DNA of 64,000 nt from contig NZ_BLXZ01000001.1 of assembly GCF_014193675.1 (NCBI RefSeq), positions 62,001-126,000 on the forward strand, in the 5' to 3' direction. Shown piece by piece: positions 11,978-19,933 of this stretch. The notes under the pieces were generated by a model. It did no database searches and was not told the origin of the DNA. It saw nothing but the letters and a program-made list of their open reading frames with translations. Source of the DNA: Geomonas limicola (GTDB lineage Bacteria; Desulfobacterota; Desulfuromonadia; Geobacterales; Geobacteraceae). Position 1 is the first letter of the stretch. Each line of letters opens with the position of its first letter. Both the position numbers and the translations under genes were made by a program.

Positions 11978-12318
11978 GACGGACCTGTGGCACCGGAATT
12001 TTCAGCACCCTCCCCATCCAACCCGCCGCGCTAAGCGCAGGCGACAGCTGGTGGCACGGGGGACGGCAGAGGATGGTCGTGGTAACGGGAACAGACGGAA
12101 CTGACACTTCAAAGGCGGAGAACTGCACAGAGGAGGCGGGCGTAACTGCCGGTGTTGAGCAAAAACTCCCTCCGAAAGCGGTGGGTCTGGCCACGATTAA
12201 AGACGGCTGAACATACAACAATTTCGGGCGAAGGTCAAACCAATCATGGGGATTCCGGCGCGCTGCGGGTCGACGCTGACACGCAGGAACCGGGGCAGTT
12301 CGGGGAGGTGGCGAGCGG
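11978..12318. other. 341-bp intergenic leader of the jet operon
   Basis: No supported gene. It carries the promoter candidate listed separately and therefore a long untranslated leader before jetA. I found no convincing riboswitch or attenuator in the leader. Confidence 0.5.
12210..12238 (-). promoter_or_regulatory. Candidate sigma-70 promoter of jetABC
   Basis: On the minus strand TTGACC (12238-12233), a 17-nt spacer, then TATGTT (12215-12210). The spacing is ideal, with five of six and four of six matches. It lies about 233 bp before the jetA start. Confidence 0.6.
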
Positions 12319-12813
12319 TCAGTGCTGCCTGTTTTTCTCAGGCTTTAGGACGGACAGCGCCACCACCAGGAGCAGCACCGCGGTTTGCAGCGTGGCGGCG
12401 ATGGCGCCCCAGAGCCAGCTGCGCAGGTACTGGTCCTGGTAGCCGGACAGCCAGTAGCGGGAAGGGGCGAAATTCTGCAGGCCCGGAGCCAGCCAAAGGG
12501 CCCCGAAAACGAGCAGTACGGTGGTGACGAAGCACTTCTCGGTGATCCAGCGATGCCCCCAGAACCCCCACGGCTTCCCGCGGCAGAGCAGCAATCCGGA
12601 GAGCGTGGCCAGTCCGGCTGAAGGGGTGATCAACAGGTCGTCGATCGCCTTGATGGAGCGCTGAAAAGCAAGTGCCTCGTCATGACCGTTCGGGCTGCCG
12701 GCCAGTTTCAGCAGGATCAGGATGGCAAGCCCGCCGCCGATCCAGCCGCACACCGAAACCCAATGCAGCGTCCTCATGACCATCCTGGTACGCGACTCGA
12801 TCCTTGACGGCAT
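12319..12813 (-). CDS. Predicted inner-membrane protein, 164 aa
   Basis: Four hydrophobic helices are visible (about residues 15-37, 60-80, 95-115 and 130-158), with a conserved-looking histidine in MRTLHWVSVCGW at the start of the first helix. The arrangement resembles the DUF2269/CopD-like family of small integral membrane proteins; this assignment is tentative. The start at 12813 was chosen for the GGGAGGT ribosome binding site. It has no operon partner: the jet promoter lies after its stop and acpH is divergent. Confidence 0.72.
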   Translation of the reverse strand: MPSRIESRTRMVMRTLHWVSVCGWIGGGLAILILLKLAGSPNGHDEALAFQRSIKAIDDLLITPSAGLATLSGLLLCRGKPWGFWGHRWITEKCFVTTVLLVFGALWLAPGLQNFAPSRYWLSGYQDQYLRSWLWGAIAATLQTAVLLLVVALSVLKPEKNRQH

Positions 12814-13088
12814 CTGCGCACCTCCCGTAGTTAAAGGTGTATGCAGCATCTCAAGGAGCAAACGGAGTGCCAGCGGCATTGGCCTGAAAATAACACGAAT
12901 TATCGGACAGATAACAAAGAAGCGGGACTGCGGGACGGGCTGCCGAATCCCGTGCTGCCCGAGAGTTGAACAGCCACCCTGTGCCGCATTTGGTCAGGTC
13001 GGCTCCTCGGTGGAGCCGGGATCATTACCGTTTGCACATGGCGCCAGACTGTGCAACCATGGGCCCAAATGACACGGGCGGTACGAAC

Positions 13089-13664
13089 ATGAACTACCTT
13101 TTCCACCTCTACCTCTCGGGGAGCGACCCCGAGATTCTCACCGGCAACTTCATGGGGGACTTCGTGAAGGGGCGGCTCGATGACCTCTCCCCTCCCCGCC
13201 TGCGCCTTGGGGTGCAACTGCACCGGCGCATCGACTCCTTTGCCCGTGACGCCGAGAGCTTCAACCGCAGCCGGCTGCGCATCGCGCCGCACTTTGGCCT
13301 GTACCGCGGAGTCCTCGTCGACCTCTTTTACGATCACTTTCTTGCCCTGCACTGGACACGCTACGCGGGGGACCCCCTCGAGAACTACCTTGCCCGTACC
13401 AGGCGGCTCATCGAGGTACGCCACACGCAGTTGCCCGAGCGACTGCGCGAGATCGTCCCCCTTATCTTCGAGGAGCTGCTGCCATCCTACCGTGACCCCG
13501 ACGGGGTCGGCAGGGCGCTCACCCGCATGGGGCGTCGCATCCCGCGCGAAAACCCTCTGGCTTCTGGCGGAACCGAACTGATCCGGCTTTACCCCGAGCT
13601 CGAGGGAGATTTTCACGAGTTCCTCCCGGCCGTACAACGCTTTACCGACAGTTTCCTCGCCTAA
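13089..13664 (+). CDS. acpH: Acyl carrier protein phosphodiesterase, 191 aa
   Basis: Matches the AcpH/DUF479 family from its start (MNYLFHLYLSG) through FMGDFVKG, LHRRIDSFA and DLFYDHFLALHW. These supply the Asp/His residues of an HD-like metal site. The enzyme removes the 4'-phosphopantetheine arm from acyl carrier protein. The length is normal. ATG at 13089 was chosen because homology begins there; the upstream ribosome binding site is weak (GGGCGG). It is monocistronic, divergent from the membrane protein gene. Confidence 0.88.
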   Translation: MNYLFHLYLSGSDPEILTGNFMGDFVKGRLDDLSPPRLRLGVQLHRRIDSFARDAESFNRSRLRIAPHFGLYRGVLVDLFYDHFLALHWTRYAGDPLENYLARTRRLIEVRHTQLPERLREIVPLIFEELLPSYRDPDGVGRALTRMGRRIPRENPLASGGTELIRLYPELEGDFHEFLPAVQRFTDSFLA

Positions 13665-13764
13665 TCCCCCTCTCGCTCGTGCGGGCTCCGCACTCATAGC
13701 ACCCCCATCCGTGTGGTCGCTCTACGTTATTCCATCCCGATTCCCCGATAACGCCACCAGAAAC

Positions 13765-13792
13765 TAAAGTATTTGTCCTGCTAAACCGACAA
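13765..13792 (+). promoter_or_regulatory. Possible sigma-28-like promoter before TonB receptor
   Basis: TAAA at 13765-13768, a 16-nt gap, then ACCGACAA at 13785-13792 has the same spacing as the element before the chemoreceptor. Six of eight -10 bases match. Control of a TonB receptor by a flagellar sigma factor would be unusual, so this is a weak call. Confidence 0.25.
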
Positions 13793-13848
13793 GAGACAGT
13801 GTTGAAGTACGACCCCTCCTCTGGAAATAAGCGTGCAGGAGACTCCCT

Positions 13849-15927
13849 ATGAGTGGAACGAAGGAATCTAGTGCCAGATGCTGCAAAATCCTGGCACTAG
13901 GCAAGATGCTTCCCGGTATCGCCGCACTGGTGCTCGGACTGTCCACGCCGGTTCAGGCGACCGACGGCGGAAACATGAGCGAGTTTCTGTCCATGCCCCT
14001 GGAAGACCTGATGCAGATAGAAATCACCTCGGTCTCCAAGAAATCGCAGCGTCTCTCCGACGCGGCTGCGGCGGTCTTCGTCATCACCCAGGAGGACATC
14101 AGGCGCTCGGGTGTGACCAGCATCCCCGAGGCCCTGCGCATGGCACCCGGGGTTCAGGTAGCACGCATCGACGCCAACAAGTGGGCCGTTTCCATTCGCG
14201 GTCTCAACGGGCGTTTCGCCAACAAGCTCCTGGTCCTGATGGACGGGCGCAGCCTCTACTCGCCCCTTTTCGCCGGTGTCTACTGGGAGATGCACGATAC
14301 GCCGCTGGAGGACATCGAACGCATCGAGGTGATCCGCGGGCCCGGGGCGGCACTTTGGGGGGCCAACGCGGTAAACGGGGTGATCAACATCATCACCAAG
14401 TCGTCGGAAGGGACCCAGGGAGGCTTGGTGAGCGCCGGCGGGGGGACCGAGGCGCGTGACTTCGTCACCGCACGCTACGGTTTCGGCTTTGGTAAAGATG
14501 CGCACGCCAGGTTCTTCGTGCGGCACCAGGACACCGCTTCCCAGGTCTACGGTGACGGCACCACGAGCCACGACGCCTGGCAGATGACCCGCACCGGTTT
14601 CCGCCTGGACGCCCAGCCCAGCAGTAGCGATACCCTCACGGTCTCCGGGGATTATTTCGACGGTTCCGCCGAAGAGCGCTACACCCTGTACCGGGTTCCC
14701 ACCCTGCAGGACCCCGGTTTCAGCAGCGACCAGAACGCCACCTCGAAGATGCGCGGCGGCAACCTCCTGGGGCGCTGGCAACGCACCCTGAGCGACACGA
14801 GCAACGTCTCGCTGCAGCTTTACTACGATCATTTGGAACGCAACATGATCATCCTGGGCGAGCGCCAGGATACCCTGGACCTCGATTTCCAGCACCGTTT
14901 CACCCTGTGGAACCGGCAGGACATCATCTGGGGACTCGGCTTCCGCTTCAGTAACGACGCCTTGGCCCAGTCTGCCATCATCTCGTTCAACCCGCCCACC
15001 CGCAGCACCGAACTCTACAGCGCCTTCCTGCACGACGAGATCAAACTGGTCCCGGACCGGCTCTCGCTCATCGTCGGCTCGCGTTTCGAACACAACAGCT
15101 ATACCGGCTTCGAGGTGCAGCCCAACGGCAGGCTCCTTTGGACCCCGGCCACGAACCACACCTTCTGGGGAGCCGTGTCCCGTGCGGTGCGCACCCCGGC
15201 GCGCGGCGACAGCGACATCGTCTACCGCTACCTGGTCGATCCCACCCCGCAGCTCCCGGTGCGCTACGAGATCGACGGCAACAAGTCCTTCAAATCGGAG
15301 AACCTGACCGCCTACGAACTTGGCTACCGAACCGAGCCGGTGCAGCACGTGGCCCTCGACGTGGCCCTCTTTTACAACGACTACCGCAAGCTCCGTGTCC
15401 TCAAGGTCGACCCCTGGCAGTTCGAACCCTCGGCCCAGGCCCCGACCGACATCGTGCAACCGCTCAGCCTCGCCAACCTGATGCACGGGCACACCTACGG
15501 CGTGGAGGTGGCAGCCGAGTGGTCGCCGATCATCTGGTGGCGCCTGCACGCGACCTATTCCTACCTGGTCTCCAAGATGTACCTGGAGAACCCGAGCATC
15601 GACGAGATCAACAAGCGGGATGCCGAAGGCGACAGCCCTGCGCACCAGTTCACGGTCCGCTCGGGAGTGGATCTCGGCAAAGGGGTCGAATTCGATCTCT
15701 TGCTGCGCGGCACCGACAAGTTGAGCTATATCGACCGGTTGAGCATCCCCGGGTACCTGACCCTCGACGCCCGCCTCGCCTGGCGGCCGATACCGAAACT
15801 GGAACTCTCCGTGGTGGGACAGAACCTGTTGCACGAACGCAAGCAGGAGTTCAACCCGGAATTCATCAACACCTTCCCGACGGAGGTGCAGCGCAGCGTC
15901 TACGGAAAGGTCACCTGGAAGTTCTAA
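13849..15927 (+). CDS. TonB-dependent outer membrane receptor, 692 aa
   Basis: A signal peptide (about residues 1-37) is followed by a plug domain (VFVITQEDIRRSG, WAVSIRGLNGRFANKLLVL, IERIEVIRGPGAALWGANA, GVINIITK) and a 22-strand-type barrel ending in the aromatic residue of YGKVTWKF. Such receptors import scarce ligands with TonB-ExbBD energy. The N-terminal region is closely similar to that of the receptor at 56759-58798, so they are paralogues. No transporter or ligand-specific gene lies nearby. The start follows GCAGGAGACTCCCT. Confidence 0.93.
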   Translation: MSGTKESSARCCKILALGKMLPGIAALVLGLSTPVQATDGGNMSEFLSMPLEDLMQIEITSVSKKSQRLSDAAAAVFVITQEDIRRSGVTSIPEALRMAPGVQVARIDANKWAVSIRGLNGRFANKLLVLMDGRSLYSPLFAGVYWEMHDTPLEDIERIEVIRGPGAALWGANAVNGVINIITKSSEGTQGGLVSAGGGTEARDFVTARYGFGFGKDAHARFFVRHQDTASQVYGDGTTSHDAWQMTRTGFRLDAQPSSSDTLTVSGDYFDGSAEERYTLYRVPTLQDPGFSSDQNATSKMRGGNLLGRWQRTLSDTSNVSLQLYYDHLERNMIILGERQDTLDLDFQHRFTLWNRQDIIWGLGFRFSNDALAQSAIISFNPPTRSTELYSAFLHDEIKLVPDRLSLIVGSRFEHNSYTGFEVQPNGRLLWTPATNHTFWGAVSRAVRTPARGDSDIVYRYLVDPTPQLPVRYEIDGNKSFKSENLTAYELGYRTEPVQHVALDVALFYNDYRKLRVLKVDPWQFEPSAQAPTDIVQPLSLANLMHGHTYGVEVAAEWSPIIWWRLHATYSYLVSKMYLENPSIDEINKRDAEGDSPAHQFTVRSGVDLGKGVEFDLLLRGTDKLSYIDRLSIPGYLTLDARLAWRPIPKLELSVVGQNLLHERKQEFNPEFINTFPTEVQRSVYGKVTWKF

Positions 15928-15972
15928 ATAAAAGCCCCAGGCTCCCCACGCTTCTCGGCGTCAAGAGAACGC

Positions 15973-16008
15973 AAAAAGGCCCGCGGGAAAACCCTGCGGG
16001 CCTTTTTG
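15973..16008. terminator. Bidirectional rho-independent terminator
   Basis: AAAAAGGCCCGCGGG, a short A-rich loop and CCTGCGGGCCTTTTT form a long stem between the TonB receptor and convergent tatA. A/T tracts on both sides allow use in both directions. Confidence 0.9.
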
Positions 16009-16028
16009 TGCACCGTTGTCGGAACTGG

Positions 16029-16202
16029 TTACGCCTTGGGCGCCTCGTTCACCTGCACCACGTCGTCGGTGGTGGAGGCTTTCTTGAAGTTCCTGATGCT
16101 GCTTCCCAGGGCCTGGCCCAGCTGCGGGAGTTTGGAGGGACCCACCACCACCAGGGCGATGACCAGCACGATAATCATTTCAGGCATGCCAAAACCGAAC
16201 AT
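16029..16202 (-). CDS. tatA: Twin-arginine translocase subunit TatA/E, 57 aa
   Basis: The translated sequence begins MFGFGMPEMIIVLVIALVVV, followed by the hinge and amphipathic helix GPSKLPQLGQALGSSIRN and a short polar tail, the TatA/E pattern including FG and GP near the helix junction. The ribosome binding site AAAGGAG precedes the ATG. It starts 21 bp after the fdhD-mobA stop, so the two are likely cotranscribed. The link is sensible because the nearby formate dehydrogenase alpha subunit has a twin-arginine signal. No tatC or tatB is in the window. Confidence 0.92.
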   Translation of the reverse strand: MFGFGMPEMIIVLVIALVVVGPSKLPQLGQALGSSIRNFKKASTTDDVVQVNEAPKA

Positions 16203-16223
16203 TCTTTCTTCTCCTTTAGTCTC

Positions 16224-17642
16224 TTAAGCCTCTGCGTGAGTCTTGGTCTGTGCCTCGTCAACCGGGCACAGGGGCTCGCCGGACTGGGCTTTGGTGGCGT
16301 TTCTCAGGTCGTAGTACTCCTGAGGGGTGTTGATGTTGCTGAAGGAATCGAAGGCGGGATCGAAGCGCGCCACCTCGTCGGCGGCAATCTCGCGCACCCG
16401 CAGCTTGGGGAGGATGGAGACGATGCGGCGCTGGCCGTTCTCCAGGCACTCCTCCATGACCGGCAGGCACCCCTTGCGGTAGAGGGCGTGCAGCGGTTCG
16501 AAGCCGTGGTTACTCTTGGGAAGCACCAGGTCGCACCCCATGCCCCGGTTGGCGATGTGCCTGATCAGCCAGGGATCCAGGTGCGGCATGTCGCAGGCCA
16601 CGGTGAAGACGGCGGGATTCGACGCCTGGGCGAGACCGGCATGGATACCGGCCAGGGCCCCCATCCCCTGGTAGAGGTCGGCGACCTTGCGGCAGGGGAG
16701 GAAATCGTACTGTTCGGGGGTGTTGGTCACCAGGATGACCTCCGGGAAGATCTCGGTGAGTTCCCGGTAGATGCTCTCGATGAAGCGCCCACCCTTGTGC
16801 GGCAACAGCGCCTTGTTGCTCCCCATGCGGCTCGAGGCGCCGCCGGCCAGGATCACGCCGGTCACCCCGGCTATCTTACCCTTCTCGGTCGGAACACAGA
16901 TCCCGGCGGGGTGCGAGTAGACCTTGAAACGGTCGTTTTTCACGTAGCCGATCAGGGTGATGCCGGCCTTCTCGGCCATCTGCACCGCCATGTCGGTGGG
17001 AGAGGTGCGCGAGGCGATCACCTCGATCCCCAGAAGCGAGGCCTTGCCGACCAGTTCGGTGGAAACCCGGCCGGAGGTGACCAGGATCTTGCCGGAAAGT
17101 TCGATCCCCTTCAAAAGTGCCTCGCCGGCGATGCGGTCGATGGTGTTGTGGCGGCCGATGTCCTCGGCATGCAGGATGAGGGTCTTCGAGTCGTCGCCGA
17201 TGCCGGCGGAGTGCATCCCGCCGTGGGCGCGGTACCCTTCGGCGCGCCGGGCCAGTTCGTCCATGAGTGCGAAGATGGTGGCCGGCTCATGGACACCGGG
17301 GGCGCGGTTTTTCTGGGCAACCTGCGGTAGGTTGAAGCTGATCCCGGTGCCGCAACCGGAGGTGAGTACCGGCTTGAGTTTTTCGGGGAGTTCGCCCCTG
17401 ATGGTAACGCTCGCCGCGCCGTAGTCGCTGCAGATGGAGAGCGCCAAAAAGTCATGTACGGAATTGACGAATCCCTGCAGCCGTAAGAAACCGGCCACCA
17501 GGAAACGCAGGTCGTGCGGAGAGGCGATCAGGGTAGCCATCTCGCGCCCGTTCACGTGCAGGGTCAGCGGGTATTCCTGGACCAGGTCCCCCGCTTCCGA
17601 TTCGAATACACCCTTGTTGAAATGGTAGATCGTTGTTGCCAC
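16224..17642 (-). CDS. fdhD-mobA: FdhD-MobA fusion: formate dehydrogenase sulfurtransferase and molybdenum cofactor guanylyltransferase, 472 aa
   Basis: Residues 1 to about 255 match FdhD, which passes sulfur from IscS to the Mo-bisMGD cofactor of formate dehydrogenase. Its loop is SGCGTGIS with a single Cys97; the second Cys of the E. coli CxxC pair is Gly here. Residues about 259-455 match MobA, with the nucleotide loop LAGGASSRMGSNK (265-277) and VACDMPHLDP. MobA attaches GMP to molybdopterin. A single uninterrupted frame joins the domains with no stop or frameshift signal. tatA follows after 21 bp. The fdh operon lies upstream on the same strand, separated by a terminator. Confidence 0.92.
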   Translation of the reverse strand: MATTIYHFNKGVFESEAGDLVQEYPLTLHVNGREMATLIASPHDLRFLVAGFLRLQGFVNSVHDFLALSICSDYGAASVTIRGELPEKLKPVLTSGCGTGISFNLPQVAQKNRAPGVHEPATIFALMDELARRAEGYRAHGGMHSAGIGDDSKTLILHAEDIGRHNTIDRIAGEALLKGIELSGKILVTSGRVSTELVGKASLLGIEVIASRTSPTDMAVQMAEKAGITLIGYVKNDRFKVYSHPAGICVPTEKGKIAGVTGVILAGGASSRMGSNKALLPHKGGRFIESIYRELTEIFPEVILVTNTPEQYDFLPCRKVADLYQGMGALAGIHAGLAQASNPAVFTVACDMPHLDPWLIRHIANRGMGCDLVLPKSNHGFEPLHALYRKGCLPVMEECLENGQRRIVSILPKLRVREIAADEVARFDPAFDSFSNINTPQEYYDLRNATKAQSGEPLCPVDEAQTKTHAEA

Positions 17643-17724
17643 AACTACTCCTCACTTCGTGGTTTGTGAAGCTGCCAGTCGTCCGGACCCTTAGGTCCAG
17701 ACCGTTTCCGTGCCGGAGAATCGG

Positions 17725-17792
17725 GGGGCGTGCGCGGCATCGAACCGCGGTCTCTTGAAGTTCAAGCGCTCTGCCGACTGAGCTACCTGCCC
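17725..17792 (-). pseudogene. Degenerate tRNA (tRNA-like remnant)
   Basis: Read on the minus strand this has the universal TA after the acceptor, a perfect D-arm (GCTC...GAGC with GG in the loop) and a perfect T-arm (CGCGG-TTCGATG-CCGCG). The acceptor has two internal mismatches (A-C and G-A) and is not followed by CCA. Only 17 nt lie between position 26 and the T-stem instead of at least 22, and no 5-bp anticodon stem with a 7-nt U33 loop can be drawn. A deletion in the anticodon/variable region is the simplest explanation. An undescribed tRNA-like RNA cannot be excluded. Confidence 0.6.
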
Positions 17793-17795
17793 CAT

Positions 17796-17820
17796 AAAAA
17801 GGGCGAACCGAGGTTCGCCC
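17796..17820 (-). terminator. Rho-independent terminator of the fdh operon
   Basis: On the minus strand GGGCGAACC, a short loop and GGTTCGCCC are followed by TTTTT. It lies 64 bp after the gamma-subunit stop and just before the tRNA-like element. Confidence 0.85.
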
Positions 17821-17848
17821 CGAATTGCAACGGAAAAGGATGCTACGA

Positions 17849-17874
17849 CCGGGGCGACAGTTGCATCGCCCCGG
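17849..17874 (-). repeat. GC-rich hairpin 3' of the fdh operon
   Basis: CCGGGGCGA and TCGCCCCGG pair perfectly around an 8-nt loop, 10 bp after the stop of the gamma subunit. There is no T-run directly after it, so it may stabilise the 3' end or act with the following terminator. Confidence 0.6.
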
Positions 17875-17883
17875 CTTTGTTAC

Positions 17884-19092
17884 TTAGGCTTCGTTCCCCA
17901 CGTGGCCGTGGTTATTGTCAGTCTTGTGGAAATGGTCGGGCAGCGAGTAGTCCACGGTCTCCGGATGGTGCTCGAAGATCGGGAAGTACTTGGCGATCAG
18001 CACGAAGAACAGGATGTGTGCCGCGATGATGCCGATGGTGACAACGCTCTCCAGGAAGGAGGGGTAGTACGAGGTTCCCGGAGCCTCCATCCCGAACATC
18101 GAGACGTTGAAGCGGTTCACCACCACGCCGAAGATGACCAGCCAGGCAGCGGTAGCCCTCTGGCGGCCGTTCTCGCGCACCTTCTTCTGGGCCAGCATGA
18201 GGACCGGCACCACCAGGGCGACGATCTCCAGTACGAACAGTGCGGTCAGACCCGGACGATCCCACAGTGCGCCCTCGGAGAGTGCGAACAGCGAGAAGAG
18301 GCGCAGCGCCAGGTAGAAGCTGAGCACGCAGGGGAGGATCTTCGCGAGGGTTTCCAGAAGTTCACCCTCGTCCGGCTGCCCCATGTACTTGTGGCTCATG
18401 GTCGCTTCCACGGTGATGATGGACATGCCGGCGCACATGGCGGAAACCCAGAAGAGCAGCGGCAGGAGCGGGTTGTACCAGAGCGGGTGCAGCTTGTCGA
18501 CGGCGATCAGGAAGAAGGTGCCGAGCGACGACTGGTGCAGGGTGGAGATGGAAGCGGCCAGCACGACCAGCGGCATCTCGATGGTACGCAGCAGACGCAG
18601 CGGAACGTGGTAGCCGAACTTCTCGCACACCGGCGACAGGAACTCGAGGAAGAGCACCGTGGTGTACGCCATGATGCACATGGAAACCTCGAACATCGGG
18701 GAGTGCGGGTTCCAGTACACCATGGTGTGCCAGCCGCGCTGCGGCTGACCGAGGTCCAGGAGCAGGCCGACGCAGACCAGGGAGTAACCGAGGAAACCGG
18801 TTACGATGGCCGGACGAACCAGCGGCTCCAGCTTCTTGATGTGGAAGCAGTGCACGATGGCCCCGAGGGTGAACGCCCCGGCCGCGAGAGGTACCGCGGT
18901 CACGACGTCGAAGGAGATCCAGAGCCCCCAGGGGAAGGTATCGTTCAGGTTGGTGGTGACACCGAGCCCGAAGATGAAACGGATGGCCGAGGCAAGAGCC
19001 GCAGCGCCAACCAGGAAAATAAGGAACTTCACGAAGTTGTGATAGCCCTTCACTTCATCAACTACAACCTGAGTAATCTTGGCAGCGGTCAT
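17884..19092 (-). CDS. Formate dehydrogenase gamma subunit, HybB/NrfD-like membrane protein, 402 aa
   Basis: About nine to ten hydrophobic helices (for example PWGLWISFDVVTAVPLAAGA, and two near 235-300) identify the NrfD/PsrC/HybB family of quinone-reactive membrane subunits, which carry no heme. This replaces the cytochrome b subunit (FdnI) of the E. coli enzyme. It follows the beta gene by 4 bp. The protein would pass electrons from the iron-sulfur beta subunit to the quinone pool, or the reverse. The C-terminus is soluble and His-rich (HHPETVDY, HFHKTDNNHGHVG). Confidence 0.9.
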   Translation of the reverse strand: MTAAKITQVVVDEVKGYHNFVKFLIFLVGAAALASAIRFIFGLGVTTNLNDTFPWGLWISFDVVTAVPLAAGAFTLGAIVHCFHIKKLEPLVRPAIVTGFLGYSLVCVGLLLDLGQPQRGWHTMVYWNPHSPMFEVSMCIMAYTTVLFLEFLSPVCEKFGYHVPLRLLRTIEMPLVVLAASISTLHQSSLGTFFLIAVDKLHPLWYNPLLPLLFWVSAMCAGMSIITVEATMSHKYMGQPDEGELLETLAKILPCVLSFYLALRLFSLFALSEGALWDRPGLTALFVLEIVALVVPVLMLAQKKVRENGRQRATAAWLVIFGVVVNRFNVSMFGMEAPGTSYYPSFLESVVTIGIIAAHILFFVLIAKYFPIFEHHPETVDYSLPDHFHKTDNNHGHVGNEA

Positions 19093-19096
19093 TTAG

Positions 19097-19933
19097 CTAT
19101 CCCTCCTTCGGCGCGGAGCCGGATTTTCTCATCTCTTCTTCCTTGGCGATGCGCTCTTTCCGGTGGGTGAACCAGGAGAGCAGGGACAGCGAGCTGCCCA
19201 CGGTCAGGAAGATACCCGGGACCAGCCTGAGGGCTTGCCAGGTATAAGACGGAAGCGGACGCTTGGTGACGTGTTTGAAGCCCAGCTCGTCGAAGGGGAG
19301 CGCGGTCAGGTAGATGACCGAGGTACCGCCCGCCTCTTCGGCGCCGTAGAGCTTCTTCAGGTACTTCTCGGGACGTGCGGCGATGCGCTTCTCCGCCTCT
19401 TTGATCATCTCCTCACGGGGACCGTAGGTGATGGCCGAGACGCAGGTGGTGGCGCAGGCAGGTTTCTTCCCTTCCTTGACGCGGGAGTAGCAGCCGGTGC
19501 ACTTCCTTACCAGCGGGAACGCCTTGCTCCACTCGTACTTGGGCACCCCGAACGGGCAGGCGACCATGCAGAAACGGCAGCCGATGCAGCGTTTGGCGTC
19601 ATAGGTGACCGGGCCTTCCTTGGTCTTCACGAAGGCGCCAACCGGGCAGACCGAGGCACAGGCCGGCTCGTTGCAGTGCATGCACATCTCTTTGTAGAAG
19701 GCGAACTCGTTCTGTCCGTTCTTCTCGTAGTCGCGGAACTTGATGCGGGTGAAGGTGTACTCCGACATCAAGGGCGGGTTCTGGTACCCCTCGCCGGTGA
19801 AGAACTTGGTCTTCTCGGCGTCCAGCTGGTTCCACTGCTTGCAGGCAACCTGGCAGCCGCGGCAGCCGGTGCACTTGGTCATATCGATCAAGAACGCCTT
19901 GTTCTTGCCGAAGTCTTTGTTTTCGCTGCTCAT
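19097..19933 (-). CDS. Formate dehydrogenase beta subunit (four [4Fe-4S] ferredoxin-like), 278 aa
   Basis: Four cysteine clusters are visible: CTGCRGCQVACKQ, CMHCNEPACASVCPVG, CIGCRFCMVACPFG and a split CTGCYSR...CATTC. They form the electron wire between the molybdenum site and the membrane subunit. A C-terminal hydrophobic segment (about 232-255) resembles the single anchor helix of FdnH. Its ATG overlaps the alpha-subunit stop by 4 bp (ATGA), so translation is coupled. There is no signal peptide; export would be as a complex with the Tat-dependent alpha subunit, as in FDH-N. Confidence 0.95.
   Translation of the reverse strand: MSSENKDFGKNKAFLIDMTKCTGCRGCQVACKQWNQLDAEKTKFFTGEGYQNPPLMSEYTFTRIKFRDYEKNGQNEFAFYKEMCMHCNEPACASVCPVGAFVKTKEGPVTYDAKRCIGCRFCMVACPFGVPKYEWSKAFPLVRKCTGCYSRVKEGKKPACATTCVSAITYGPREEMIKEAEKRIAARPEKYLKKLYGAEEAGGTSVIYLTALPFDELGFKHVTKRPLPSYTWQALRLVPGIFLTVGSSLSLLSWFTHRKERIAKEEEMRKSGSAPKEG

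Noticed and set aside
12900-13697. 265-codon minus-strand frame over acpH
   Set aside because: Antisense to a well-supported acpH gene.
13897-15834. 645-codon open frame on the minus strand
   Set aside because: Antisense shadow of the TonB receptor.
17725-17792. Possible selenocysteine tRNA (selC) beside the selenoprotein operon
   Set aside because: No 8-bp acceptor, no long variable arm and no stem around the TCA triplet; the D-arm is of the ordinary type.
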